Source of the DNA: an uncultured Pelagibacteraceae bacterium
GTDB lineage: Bacteria; Pseudomonadota; Alphaproteobacteria; Pelagibacterales; Pelagibacteraceae
DNA: 64,000 nt
Direction of reading: 5' to 3'
Assembly (NCBI GenBank): GCA_902583585.1
Contig: CACHWN010000004.1
Span: 29,490-93,489 of the forward strand
The position numbers were made by a program, and so were the translations under genes. Of this stretch, positions 16,918 to 26,015 are shown piece by piece. Positions within the stretch are counted from its first letter, which is position 1. Each line of letters starts with the position of its first letter. The notes beneath the pieces are model-generated. The model was not told the origin of the DNA. It ran no database searches and saw only the letters and a list, made by a program, of their open reading frames with translations.

Positions 16918-19362
16918 ATGAAATTTAAAAATTTAGAAATGACAGGTTTTAAATCTTTTTCAGAAAAGACAACTATTTTAATTGAAAAAGGTCTCACCGG
17001 TATAGTTGGTCCAAATGGTTGTGGAAAATCAAATATTGTAGAAGCACTTAGATGGTGTATGGGCGAGAACTCTGCAAAAAGTATGAGAGGGTCGGGAATG
17101 GAAGATGTAATTTTTTCAGGAACCTCGAATAGACCATCGAAAAATATTTCTGAAGTTGCTTTATTATTAGATAATCAAGAGAAGAGTGGTCCAATTCAAT
17201 ACAAAGAATTTGATGAAATATCGATAAAAAGGAAAATAGAAAAAGATAAAGGTTCTAAATATTACATTAATGATAAAGAAGTCAGGGCGAGAGATGTGCA
17301 GACTTTTTTTGCCGACCTTTCTACTGGTGCCCACTCCCCATCTCTAATCAGTCAGGGCAGAATAGGGCAATTAGTAACGGCTAAACCAATTGAGAGAAAA
17401 TCGATACTAGAAGAGGCGGCGGGTATTTCTGGAATTCATGCCAGAAGACAAGAGGCTGAAACAAGATTAAATGCAGCAGAAAATAACTTAAAAAGAGCAG
17501 ACGAATTAAAAAGACAACAACAAAAGCAACTAGATAACCTAAAAAAACAAGCTGAGGAAGCAACTAGATATAAAGAAATATCAAATCAAATAAAAAAAAT
17601 TGAAGCGGGATTATATTTTTTAAAAATAAAGGACATTGAAAAAGATAAAAAACAAATCCAAGAAAAACTTGGTGAGCTTGAGGACGAAATAAGTGCAGTG
17701 AATATTGATTATAATCATAATAATAGTTTACTAGAGGAGGAAAATAAAAAACTTTCTCCTTTAAGAGATAAAAAGATTGAAAGTGCAGCTTCTCTGCAAA
17801 AATTAAATTTAGACATGTCTAATCTTGTAGAGGAAGAATCAAGAGTGAAAACTCTGCAAGAGAAACTAGAAAAATCAATTAAAACAATAGAGTCTGATCT
17901 AGAAAGAGAAAAAAGTATTTCACTTGATGCAGATTTAAACGAAAGAAGAATATCTAAAGAAAAGGAAGATCTGCTTAATACAGAAAACAAATTATTAGAT
18001 GTTGAAACAAAATCTTCTAAAGAACTCCAAATATCAAAAACAGAGTTAAATAAATTACAAAACCAATTAGACACAATTTTGGATCAAATTGAAGACGATA
18101 TAGATAATGATAAAAAACTTTCAAAACAAACTTTTAAAAATTTGAAACAACTTGTTCAAAAAATTACTCTTTCGCAAGAAGAGTACGCAGAAAAATACGG
18201 AAAAAATAAATCAATCGAAAGTGATTCGATTAAAAGAAAAGAAAGAATTAAAAATATTGATGTTGAATTAGAAAATTGGGGTAATTTGAAAACTAATTCT
18301 AAAAAAATGATCTCTGAACTGAATGATAGATCAAACAAAATTAAATTAGAAATCAATGAAAATCAAAAAAATCCAGAAAGAATAGCAACTTCTAAAGGTC
18401 AAAACTTACAAAATTTGGAAAATATTAAAAAAAGAAATGAAGAAATTGAAAATGAATTAATTGAAGCTGAAAAAAAATATAATTCAATAAATGAAAATTT
18501 AAGAGAAATTCAATTAAAACTCACAGATCTAAAAGAAAATAAAGCCAGAAATGAAGCTACTATTGAAGGAATTGAAAATAGAAAAAAAGATTTACTTTAT
18601 TCAGTAAAAAATGAATTAAATATTACAAACGAGTCTTCAATTTTACCTCAATCCGATTTAAGTGATATCGAAATTGAAAATTTTCCATCAATTGAGGAAC
18701 AAACTGAAAAAATTGAAAAGACAAAAAAACTGAGAGACTCTCTTGGGTCGGTAAACCTTAGAGCAGATGAAGAAACAAAAAAATATGCAACAGAAATTAA
18801 AAAAATGGAGGACGATAGAGCTGATCTTTACTCGGCAATAGTAAAATTAAAAACAAGCATTGATGAATTAAATCAAAAAGGAAGAGAACGATTATTAGAG
18901 GCTTACGCAAAAGTAAATAGAAAGTTCAATGAAGTTTATACTAAATTGTTTAATGGTGGGACTGCAAAAATAGAATTGGTGGACTCAGATGATCCCCTTG
19001 AAGCAGGCTTAGAAATGTTTGTTTCCCCACCTGGTAAACGACTTCAATCAATCACGCTTCTTTCTGGAGGTGAACAAGCTTTGACTGCTTTGTCTTTAGT
19101 CTTTGCAGTTTTCTTAGTTAATCCCTCGCCTATTTGTGTTTTAGATGAAGTAGATGCTCCTTTGGATGACGCTAATGTTACCAGATTTTGTGGTCTGCTT
19201 GATGACCTCACAAAAATTACCAATACAAAATTTATTATTATCACTCACCATGCTTTAACTATGTCAAGAATGGATAGACTTTACGGTGTTACCATGGCAG
19301 AACAAGGGATAAGTCAGCTTGTATCTGTAGATTTACAAAGAGCTGAAGAATTAGTTGCCTAA
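16918..19362 (+). CDS. smc: Chromosome segregation ATPase SMC, short form without an evident hinge
   Basis: Structural maintenance of chromosomes ATPase for chromosome compaction and segregation. The Walker A motif GPNGCGKS is at 31-38, the ABC signature LSGGEQ starts at 715, and Walker B ICVLDEVD lies at 739-746. Between them, about residues 165-680 look like uninterrupted charged coiled coil, with no globular stretch and no hinge glycine motif near the midpoint. At 814 residues it is about 350 shorter than usual bacterial SMC (about 1150-1190). The ends are intact, so this is not a 5' or 3' truncation. The position after a dsbA-like gene is the alphaproteobacterial smc locus. A RecN- or SbcC-like assignment is less likely because of this context and the head sequence. 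Confidence 0.87.
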   Translation: MKFKNLEMTGFKSFSEKTTILIEKGLTGIVGPNGCGKSNIVEALRWCMGENSAKSMRGSGMEDVIFSGTSNRPSKNISEVALLLDNQEKSGPIQYKEFDEISIKRKIEKDKGSKYYINDKEVRARDVQTFFADLSTGAHSPSLISQGRIGQLVTAKPIERKSILEEAAGISGIHARRQEAETRLNAAENNLKRADELKRQQQKQLDNLKKQAEEATRYKEISNQIKKIEAGLYFLKIKDIEKDKKQIQEKLGELEDEISAVNIDYNHNNSLLEEENKKLSPLRDKKIESAASLQKLNLDMSNLVEEESRVKTLQEKLEKSIKTIESDLEREKSISLDADLNERRISKEKEDLLNTENKLLDVETKSSKELQISKTELNKLQNQLDTILDQIEDDIDNDKKLSKQTFKNLKQLVQKITLSQEEYAEKYGKNKSIESDSIKRKERIKNIDVELENWGNLKTNSKKMISELNDRSNKIKLEINENQKNPERIATSKGQNLQNLENIKKRNEEIENELIEAEKKYNSINENLREIQLKLTDLKENKARNEATIEGIENRKKDLLYSVKNELNITNESSILPQSDLSDIEIENFPSIEEQTEKIEKTKKLRDSLGSVNLRADEETKKYATEIKKMEDDRADLYSAIVKLKTSIDELNQKGRERLLEAYAKVNRKFNEVYTKLFNGGTAKIELVDSDDPLEAGLEMFVSPPGKRLQSITLLSGGEQALTALSLVFAVFLVNPSPICVLDEVDAPLDDANVTRFCGLLDDLTKITNTKFIIITHHALTMSRMDRLYGVTMAEQGISQLVSVDLQRAEELVA

Positions 19363-19371
19363 ATTTACATA

Positions 19372-19656
19372 ATGACGATACCTGAAGATTTTAAAACTCG
19401 CCTAAAAATTGCAAAATCAAAAATAAAAAAGCAATTTGAAGATGATAAAGATAAAAGAGGATCGTTTATGGGTAGTGCGTTTAAATTAGGCACAGAATTA
19501 GTTGCTGCAGTCGCGGTTGGGACAATAATTGGGTTTATTTTAGATACCTTGTTTGATACTAAACCTTGGTTAATAATAATTTTCTTTTTTTTAGGAGCTG
19601 CAGCGGGCATTATGAATGTAATACGAGCAGCTAACAGAATGCAAAAAGAAGACTAG
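19372..19656 (+). CDS. atpI: ATP synthase protein I
   Basis: Small accessory membrane protein of the F0 operon, thought to assist c-ring assembly or cation supply. Residues 1-40 are hydrophilic and highly charged. Two hydrophobic helices follow (about 42-62 and 65-85), with the AtpI-type glycines in VGTIIGFILD and FFLGAAAGIMNV. Length 94 is usual for Alphaproteobacteria. It starts 9 bp after smc and lies 9 bp before atpB. Confidence 0.9.
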   Translation: MTIPEDFKTRLKIAKSKIKKQFEDDKDKRGSFMGSAFKLGTELVAAVAVGTIIGFILDTLFDTKPWLIIIFFFLGAAAGIMNVIRAANRMQKED

Positions 19657-19665
19657 AAAGTTTAT

Positions 19666-20400
19666 ATGGCAAGCAATCCAATGCAACAATTCACAGTCCA
19701 CAGAATTGGACCTGAAATTAAAATAGCTGGTATAGATTTGTCTTTTACAAATGCTAGTTTGTTCATGGTAATAAGTGCAGCGGTAATAATATTATTTCTT
19801 TTTATAGGATCTAAAGAAAAGAAAATTATTCCCAATAAATTACAATTAATTGCTGAACTGTTTTACACTTTTGTGGCAAAAATGATTAGTGATACTGCAG
19901 GGTCAAAGGCTAAACCTTATTTTCCATTTATATTCAGTTTGTTTATGTTTGTCTTGTTTTGTAATATGATTGGAATGCTTCCATACTCATTTACGGTAAC
20001 GAGTCATATTATTGTAACTTTAATTATGGCTTTATTTATATTTATAGCTGTAACAATAATAGGTTTTATAAAACATGGTTTCAAATACTTAAGTATATTT
20101 GTTCCAAGCGGAGTTCCAACTGTGCTTTTGCCTTTAATTACTATCATAGAAATTATTTCATATCTAAGTAGACCAGTGAGTTTATCAGTAAGATTATTTG
20201 CAAACATGATGGCAGGTCACACAATGTTAAAAGTTTTTGGAGGTTTCGTTGTAAGTTTAGGAATATTAGGTGGCTGGTTACCACTTGGTTTTTCAGTGGC
20301 ACTAACAGGCTTAGAGATACTTGTAGCTTTTCTACAAGCTTATGTTTTTGCAATATTAACCTGCATCTACTTGAATGATGCATTAAATTTACACCATTAA
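19666..20400 (+). CDS. atpB: F0F1 ATP synthase subunit a
   Basis: Stator channel subunit that carries protons to the c-ring. Several hydrophobic helices are visible. The essential arginine is R176 in SVRLFANMMAGH, and the last helix contains EILVAFLQAYVFAIL with the conserved Gln. Length 244 is normal. It is the second gene of a separate F0 operon (atpI-B-E-F'-F), the usual alphaproteobacterial arrangement with F1 genes elsewhere; none of F1 is in this window. Confidence 0.97.
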   Translation: MASNPMQQFTVHRIGPEIKIAGIDLSFTNASLFMVISAAVIILFLFIGSKEKKIIPNKLQLIAELFYTFVAKMISDTAGSKAKPYFPFIFSLFMFVLFCNMIGMLPYSFTVTSHIIVTLIMALFIFIAVTIIGFIKHGFKYLSIFVPSGVPTVLLPLITIIEIISYLSRPVSLSVRLFANMMAGHTMLKVFGGFVVSLGILGGWLPLGFSVALTGLEILVAFLQAYVFAILTCIYLNDALNLHH

Positions 20401-20406
20401 ATAAAA

Positions 20407-20414
20407 AAGGAGGA
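20407..20414 (+). promoter_or_regulatory. Very strong ribosome binding site for atpE
   Basis: AAGGAGGA lies 3 nt before the atpE ATG at 20418, giving a full match to the anti-Shine-Dalgarno core. Most genes in the window have only weak or no such sequence. A strong site fits the need for many more c subunits than a or b subunits from one message. Confidence 0.75.
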
Positions 20415-20417
20415 AAA

Positions 20418-20645
20418 ATGGAGTTAGAAGCGGCAAAAATGATTGGAGCAGGTCTGGCTGCAATCGCATTAGCTGGAGCTGGTGTAGGTATCGGAATTAT
20501 TTTCGGTAACTATCTTTCCGGAGCAATGAGAAATCCATCTGCAGCTCAAAAACAATTCCCTAACCTATTGTTAGGATTTGCTTTAGCAGAAGCAACTGGA
20601 TTATTTGGACTTGTAGTGGCTTTAATTATTTTATTTGCTTTTTAG
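20418..20645 (+). CDS. atpE: F0F1 ATP synthase subunit c
   Basis: Proteolipid of the proton-driven rotor ring. It is a 75-residue hairpin of two hydrophobic helices: helix 1 has the glycine-rich AGAGVGIGIIFG, the polar loop has RNP at 38-40, and the ion-binding carboxylate is E58 in FALAEATGLFG. Helix 1 lacks the Gln that marks sodium-binding rings, so H+ coupling is expected. A strong Shine-Dalgarno sequence precedes it. Confidence 0.98.
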   Translation: MELEAAKMIGAGLAAIALAGAGVGIGIIFGNYLSGAMRNPSAAQKQFPNLLLGFALAEATGLFGLVVALIILFAF

Positions 20646-20655
20646 TAAATTGAAT

Positions 20656-21231
20656 ATGAAAAGGTATCTAAGATTATTAATAGCACTTGTGGCTACAAAT
20701 ACTGATTTGTTTGCAGCTGAGGCTGGAATGCCTCAGCTGGATCCAACGTATTGGGCATCTCAAGCATTTTGGCTAATATTAGTTTTTTCAATTCTTTATA
20801 TTTCAATATTAAAGTTCTACTTACCAAAAATTAAAGATAATTTAGATAATAGGGAAAATAAAATTAAAGAGGACCTAGAAAACGCAAATAAATTTAAAGA
20901 TCAGTCTGAAGCTAAAGCAAAAGAATATGAATCCATCTTAGAAAAGGCTAAAAAAGAAGTTTTGAAGATACATTTTGAATCTAAGATTATTTTAGATAAA
21001 GATATTAAATCAAAAAAGGAGTCAATGGAAAAAGAAATAGAGAAAGAAATCTTAAAAGCACAAAAAGAAATTTTAGAACTTAAAAAAAATTCTATATCCT
21101 CTATTCAAAATATTTCAGAAAGTATTGCATCTAATATAATTGAAAATATCTCAGGCGATAAACTTAATGAAAGCAGTATAAAAGCAACTGTTGATGATAT
21201 TACCAAAAAAAATATAAATAAGTACTTATGA
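20656..21231 (+). CDS. atpF': F0F1 ATP synthase subunit b'
   Basis: Peripheral stalk subunit. The N terminus is hydrophobic and signal-like (residues 1-20, MKRYLRLLIALVATNT), followed by a membrane helix (about 33-55) and a long charged coiled coil to the C terminus. 191 residues are used from the ATG at 20656; a TTG at 20635 would start inside atpE and is rejected. The pairing with a second b-type gene immediately downstream identifies the b/b' heterodimer of Alphaproteobacteria. It overlaps the next gene by 4 bp. Confidence 0.93.
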   Translation: MKRYLRLLIALVATNTDLFAAEAGMPQLDPTYWASQAFWLILVFSILYISILKFYLPKIKDNLDNRENKIKEDLENANKFKDQSEAKAKEYESILEKAKKEVLKIHFESKIILDKDIKSKKESMEKEIEKEILKAQKEILELKKNSISSIQNISESIASNIIENISGDKLNESSIKATVDDITKKNINKYL

Positions 21232-21725
21232 TTATAGATGCAACTTTTTGGGTTACTGTCTCTTTTTTCATTTTTGTGGGGGTACTAATATATTTTAAGA
21301 TTCCCCAAAAAGTTAAAGAAGCTCTTGAACAAAATATTTTGAACATCAAGAATCAAATTAATGAGGCTGAAAAACTGAAAGAAGATGCTAAGAATATTTT
21401 AATTGAACATGAAAAAAAAATTAGTAATTCAAAAAATGAAGTAAAAAAAATGATAGATAAAGCTAGTGAAGATGCAGAAAAAAATGTTATTAAAGTCAAT
21501 AAAGACTTTCATAATTTAATGGAAAATAGGAAAAAAAATGCTGAAGAGAGAATAAAACAACTTAAAAATCAGGCAAAAAAGGATATTACAAATGCTTCAG
21601 TTAAAATAGCCATAGAGTCGGTGGAAAAATTGATTAAAAACTCACTTGATAAAAGCAAATTAGATAAAATTTATAGCTCTAGCATCGAAGAAACAAAATT
21701 AGCACTTAAGAAGAAATCTAGTTAG
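21228..21725 (+). CDS. atpF: F0F1 ATP synthase subunit b
   Basis: Second peripheral stalk subunit. One N-terminal membrane helix (about residues 5-24, ATFWVTVSFFIFVGVLIYF) is followed by about 135 residues of highly charged coiled coil rich in Lys and Glu. Length 165 is normal. It starts within the b' stop (ATGA overlap). It ends 16 bp before crtI, so the carotenoid genes may be co-transcribed with F0. Confidence 0.94.
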   Translation: MIIDATFWVTVSFFIFVGVLIYFKIPQKVKEALEQNILNIKNQINEAEKLKEDAKNILIEHEKKISNSKNEVKKMIDKASEDAEKNVIKVNKDFHNLMENRKKNAEERIKQLKNQAKKDITNASVKIAIESVEKLIKNSLDKSKLDKIYSSSIEETKLALKKKSS

Positions 21726-21741
21726 AATAGGCCATAAAGAT

Positions 21742-23208
21742 ATGGCAAAAAAAACAACTATTATTGGTTCAGGTTTTGGAGGACTGGCTGCTGCGCTAAG
21801 ATTAAAAGCTAAAGGCCATAAAGTTACTTTGGTAGAAAAACATCCTGATCTAGGTGGTCGAGCAAGAGTTTTTAAAAAAAATCAGTTTATTTACGATGGC
21901 GGTCCAACTGTAATAACTGCCCCATACCTTTTTGAAGAATTATTTTCACTATTTAATAAAAATATTTCTGATTATGTAGAAATAGTGCCATTAGATTTAT
22001 GGTACAGATTTGTATTCAGTAATGGAGATACATTCGATTACAACGGTGATGATAAATCTATGGAGCAGCAAGTTAAGAAATTTAATCCCACTGATTTTGA
22101 GGGATATAAAAATTTGGTAAAATTTACTGAAAAAATCTTTGACAAAGGTTTTACAGATTTATCTGACAAACCATTTAATAATTTGGTCTTTATGATGAAA
22201 CAAATTCCATCTTTATTAAAATTAAAAAGTTATAAGTCTGTTTATGGTTTAGTTTCAAACTACATAACCAATGAAAAATTAAGAAGAGTATTTAGTATGC
22301 ACCCACTTTTAGTAGGTGGCAATCCCTTTAGCACTACTTCTATTTATACGTTGATTTTATTTCTAGAAAAAAAATGGGGCATTCATTACTCAATGGGAGG
22401 GACAGGAAGTGTTGTTAGAGCTTTAGAAAAATTAATGATTGAGGAAAATATCAAAATTATTAAAAACGCTGAAGTTACTGAAATACTCACAGAAAACAAA
22501 AAGGTTAAAGGTGTAAAAATAAATAATTCAAAAATAATAAATAGCGACTATGTAGTTTGTAACTCTGATCCACCAAATGTTTATAACAACCTGATAAAAT
22601 CAAAGGAGGATTATGATTTCTTATTTAAACAAAAAATGAAAAGAATGGATTATTCAATGGGATTATTTGTTTATTATTTTGGTTCTAAAAAAAAATACAG
22701 GGATGTTGCCCATCATACAATTTATTTTGGAGAGTCTTATGAAAAACATCTTGATAAGATCTTTGAAAAGAAAATACTCTCTGATGATATAAGCTATTAT
22801 TTGCACAGGCCATCTGCAACAGATCCTAATATGGCTCCAGAAGGACAGGATGCTTTTTATGTTTTAGTTCCAGTTCCAAATAATTTGTCTAAAGTAAACT
22901 GGATAAAAGAAGGTAATAAATTTAAAGATTTAGTTTTAGATAAAATGGAAAAAACTGTTTTACCTGGTATTAAAGAGAATGTAGTAAGTGATTTTTATTT
23001 AACACCTGATTATTTTGAAATAGATCTAGCAACTCTTTATGGTTCTGGATTTTCAATTCAGCCAAAATTTTCACAGTCAGCTTATTTTAGATTTCACAAT
23101 CAATCTGAAATTTATAAAAATTTATACTTTGTTGGTGCAGGAACACATCCAGGTGCTGGAATGCCCGGAGTTCTTTCATCGGCAAAAGTTTTAGACAAAT
23201 TATTTTAA
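21742..23208 (+). CDS. crtI: Phytoene desaturase (lycopene-forming)
   Basis: FAD-dependent desaturase that converts phytoene to lycopene. An N-terminal dinucleotide-binding fold has GSGFGG at 9-14 and an acidic E about 20 residues later (VEKHPDLGGRARVF). The C-terminal bacterial desaturase signature is seen as NLYFVGAGTHPGAGMPGV. Length 488 is typical. It stands 16 bp after atpF and shares 1 bp with crtB. The four desaturation steps are inferred from the downstream lycopene cyclase. Confidence 0.95.
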   Translation: MAKKTTIIGSGFGGLAAALRLKAKGHKVTLVEKHPDLGGRARVFKKNQFIYDGGPTVITAPYLFEELFSLFNKNISDYVEIVPLDLWYRFVFSNGDTFDYNGDDKSMEQQVKKFNPTDFEGYKNLVKFTEKIFDKGFTDLSDKPFNNLVFMMKQIPSLLKLKSYKSVYGLVSNYITNEKLRRVFSMHPLLVGGNPFSTTSIYTLILFLEKKWGIHYSMGGTGSVVRALEKLMIEENIKIIKNAEVTEILTENKKVKGVKINNSKIINSDYVVCNSDPPNVYNNLIKSKEDYDFLFKQKMKRMDYSMGLFVYYFGSKKKYRDVAHHTIYFGESYEKHLDKIFEKKILSDDISYYLHRPSATDPNMAPEGQDAFYVLVPVPNNLSKVNWIKEGNKFKDLVLDKMEKTVLPGIKENVVSDFYLTPDYFEIDLATLYGSGFSIQPKFSQSAYFRFHNQSEIYKNLYFVGAGTHPGAGMPGVLSSAKVLDKLF

Positions 23209-24056
23209 TGAAAAGTAATTTATTAAAAAAACATGCTAAATCTTTTTATTGGGCAAGTTTTTTTCTATCGAGCAATACTTTAGAGAAATGTTCATCTTTG
23301 TATAATTTCTGTAGAACATTAGATGATATAGTTGATAGTGATAATAATCTAGGTGTTAAGAGAGAAATTTTCTTAAAATTTAAAAATGATTTTGAGAATA
23401 AAAATCTTAACAACCAAATTATAAAAGATATGTGGTCAATTATTGACAGTGAGAATATTTCTAAGCGAATAGTATTAGATTTGTTTGATGGAGTTGAGAC
23501 AGACTTAAAAGAAAAAGTAGAAATTAATTCAAAAAAAGATTTGCTTGTCTACTCTTATAGAGTTGCAGGAACAGTGGGATTGATGATGTCAAAAATAATG
23601 AAAGTGAAAGATAAAGAGGCTTTCAAAGGTGCAATTGATCTTGGTATAGCTATGCAATTTACAAATATTGCTAGAGATGTTTGTGAGGATAAGGCGCGAA
23701 ATAGACAATATATTAAACACGATTTTTCATCAATTCGCGCTATTATAAATGACTCTCAAGCATTCTATGAAAAATCATTTAGATCTATTAGCAGTATACC
23801 AGTTAACTCTAGATTTTCAGTTATTGTTGCCAGGCGAGTTTATAGAAAAATAGGTGACTACATAATCAAACAAAAAAATATAGATAATTATAATAAAGCT
23901 GGAAAAATTTATGTTCCGGCATTTGAAAAAGTAATTCAAACCTTATTGTCTTTTATTGACTTTTTTGAATTATTATTCATTAAAAAATTAGATCACGAAA
24001 ATCAAGAAAATCACAATATTTTAGAACAAGAGATTAATTTAAATGAAAGAATTTGA
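23208..24056 (+). CDS. crtB: Phytoene synthase
   Basis: Condenses two geranylgeranyl diphosphates to phytoene. The first aspartate-rich motif is DDIVD at 39-43, and the second lies in NIARDVCEDKARNR near residues 150-163. Length 282 is slightly short but complete. The start overlaps the crtI stop by 1 bp (TAATG) and the end overlaps crtY by 14 bp. No geranylgeranyl diphosphate synthase (crtE) is in the window, so the substrate must come from another locus. Confidence 0.94.
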   Translation: MKSNLLKKHAKSFYWASFFLSSNTLEKCSSLYNFCRTLDDIVDSDNNLGVKREIFLKFKNDFENKNLNNQIIKDMWSIIDSENISKRIVLDLFDGVETDLKEKVEINSKKDLLVYSYRVAGTVGLMMSKIMKVKDKEAFKGAIDLGIAMQFTNIARDVCEDKARNRQYIKHDFSSIRAIINDSQAFYEKSFRSISSIPVNSRFSVIVARRVYRKIGDYIIKQKNIDNYNKAGKIYVPAFEKVIQTLLSFIDFFELLFIKKLDHENQENHNILEQEINLNERI

Positions 24057-25110
24057 TTATATAATTATCGGAGGAGGGTGTGCAGGTTTATCTTTAGCTT
24101 ATGAGCTTGAAATTAATGAAAAGTTGAAGGAAAAAACTTTAGCTATCATTGAAACTCGTGAGGAATACAAGAGAGACAAAACTTGGTCTTTCTGGAAAGT
24201 TTTTGATCATAACTTTGGTGATTGTGTAATCAAGAGCTGGAATAATTTTACAATTAATACTTCAGAAAATGCTCGAGAATTAACAAATAAAAAATTTCCT
24301 TATCAAAGTATTGATAGTGGTAAATTTTATAAAAAAATAAATTCTAGACTTTCCACAAATTCCAATATTAGTTTTTTTAAAGATCTAAACGAAATCAATT
24401 CAGTAAATTCAATAATTTTTAACAGTGTTATTGGGAAAGAGGTAAATACGTCTGAGTTATGGCAACACTTTCAAGGTATCGAGATAGAGACACCAAAGAA
24501 TATTTTTGACGAAGAAATAATAAATTTAATGGATTTTAATTGCGATCAGAGAAATGATGTACATTTTTTCTACACATTGCCATTTAGTAAAAATAAAGCT
24601 TTAGTTGAAACAACTTGGTTATCTGATTTAGAAGATCAAAGCATTAAAGATTATGACCTACAATTAGAAAATTATATTAAAAATAATCTAGGTATAAAAA
24701 ACTATAAAATAAATTTTACTGAAAAAGGAGCTATACCACTTTTTTCCCCATCATTAAGAAATGATAATAAAACAATTTATATTGGATCGGCTGGAGGGAT
24801 GACTCGTTTAAGCACAGGTTACACTTTTTTAAATATTCAGGAACATAGTCGATATATTGTACAAAATATTGATAACATAAGTGGAGCAAAAATATTCTCC
24901 CTAGGAAAAAAATATCAATTTTTAGATAAAATATTTCTAAATGTATTAAAGAAACACCCCGAAAAGATGCCTCAAATATTTTTTAAAATGTTTAACACTT
25001 CTTCAAATACAATTATAAAATTTTTATCGAATAAAAGTAATATTATTGAGGATATAAATATTATTAGTAAAATGCCAAAATTAATTTTTTTAAAAGCATT
25101 ATTAAATTAA
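24043..25110 (+). CDS. crtY: Lycopene beta-cyclase
   Basis: Cyclises lycopene to beta-carotene. The protein has an N-terminal FAD/NAD-binding fold (IIIGGGCAGLSLAYEL) and the CrtY-type segments KTWSFW near 46-51, FFYTLPFSKNKALVETTW and GSAGGMTRLSTGYTF. Length 355 is slightly short compared with about 380-390. It is translationally linked on both sides, by 14 bp with crtB and 1 bp with blh. The gene order crtI-B-Y-blh matches retinal pathways of marine bacteria. Confidence 0.93.
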   Translation: MKEFDYIIIGGGCAGLSLAYELEINEKLKEKTLAIIETREEYKRDKTWSFWKVFDHNFGDCVIKSWNNFTINTSENARELTNKKFPYQSIDSGKFYKKINSRLSTNSNISFFKDLNEINSVNSIIFNSVIGKEVNTSELWQHFQGIEIETPKNIFDEEIINLMDFNCDQRNDVHFFYTLPFSKNKALVETTWLSDLEDQSIKDYDLQLENYIKNNLGIKNYKINFTEKGAIPLFSPSLRNDNKTIYIGSAGGMTRLSTGYTFLNIQEHSRYIVQNIDNISGAKIFSLGKKYQFLDKIFLNVLKKHPEKMPQIFFKMFNTSSNTIIKFLSNKSNIIEDINIISKMPKLIFLKALLN

Positions 25111-26015
25111 TGGAAAATATTAACTTTAAACACTCAATTATATTTTTTAATTTTTGTATTTTTGTAGGCCCTATTTATTTAATGCTCAATTATGAACCAG
25201 TTATATTTTGCCTGTTTTTAATTTTAATTTTAGGAATTTCTCACGGAGCGTTAGATAATATTAAAGGAAAAAAGCTTTTTAAATTATTTGGATACAAAAA
25301 AACTGTATCCTTTTATCTTTCCTATGTGTCGATTTCATCACTGATAATAATATTCTGGTTAATATTTCCTAATACAATTTTATTACTATTTTTGATTGTA
25401 GCCGCTTACCATTTTGGGAAAGAAGACACAATATTTTCTTTTAGAAAAAAATTTTTTATATCTGAGTGTTTATTTTTCTTTAAAGGATCAGTGGTAATTA
25501 TGGCTCCATTATTATTAAAAAGAGAAGAAACAAATGAAATATTTAGAATACTTAATTTTAATATTTTTGAAGCAGAATTTTTTAGTAATGAATTTTTAAT
25601 TGGAATGTTATTTCTCGGTTTTTTATCATCTTTGTATATTTCAAAAAAAGAAAACACAAATCTTAAAGGAGTCATGGTTATGGACTTCTTTTCTTTAATT
25701 ATACTAAATCTTTTTTTGTCGCCTATTTTAGCTTTCACTCTCTATTTTTGCTTTCTTCATTCAATTAGGCATTCGATTACTCTTATTTTTGAACTGGATA
25801 GATCTTTCAAGCAAGGTTTAAAAAAATTTATAATTAAAGCTATCCCTTTAACTTTTATAACTGCAGTAATGTTTGTATTTGCAATATATTTTTTAAATAA
25901 TTTTTATCAGCTTGATGAGGCTATTTATAAGGTAATATTTATTGGTTTGGCGTCACTTACTTTTCCGCATATATTGTTAGAATATCTTTTAGAAAAAAAT
26001 GAAAAAAGAACTTAA
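25110..26015 (+). CDS. blh: Beta-carotene 15,15'-dioxygenase, Brp/Blh family
   Basis: Membrane enzyme that cleaves beta-carotene into two retinals, the rhodopsin chromophore. It is almost entirely hydrophobic, with about seven helices. Conserved histidines expected to bind iron are seen in ISHGALDN, AAYHFGKED, LHSIRHS and FPHILLEY. Length 301 is usual. It follows crtY with 1-bp overlap and overlaps ispH by 17 bp. Retinal production implies a rhodopsin elsewhere in the genome; none is encoded in this window. Confidence 0.92.
   Translation: MENINFKHSIIFFNFCIFVGPIYLMLNYEPVIFCLFLILILGISHGALDNIKGKKLFKLFGYKKTVSFYLSYVSISSLIIIFWLIFPNTILLLFLIVAAYHFGKEDTIFSFRKKFFISECLFFFKGSVVIMAPLLLKREETNEIFRILNFNIFEAEFFSNEFLIGMLFLGFLSSLYISKKENTNLKGVMVMDFFSLIILNLFLSPILAFTLYFCFLHSIRHSITLIFELDRSFKQGLKKFIIKAIPLTFITAVMFVFAIYFLNNFYQLDEAIYKVIFIGLASLTFPHILLEYLLEKNEKRT

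Noticed and set aside
20635..20655. TTG start for the b' subunit inside atpE.
   Set aside because: ATG 20656 gives a natural signal-like N terminus and avoids overlap with subunit c.
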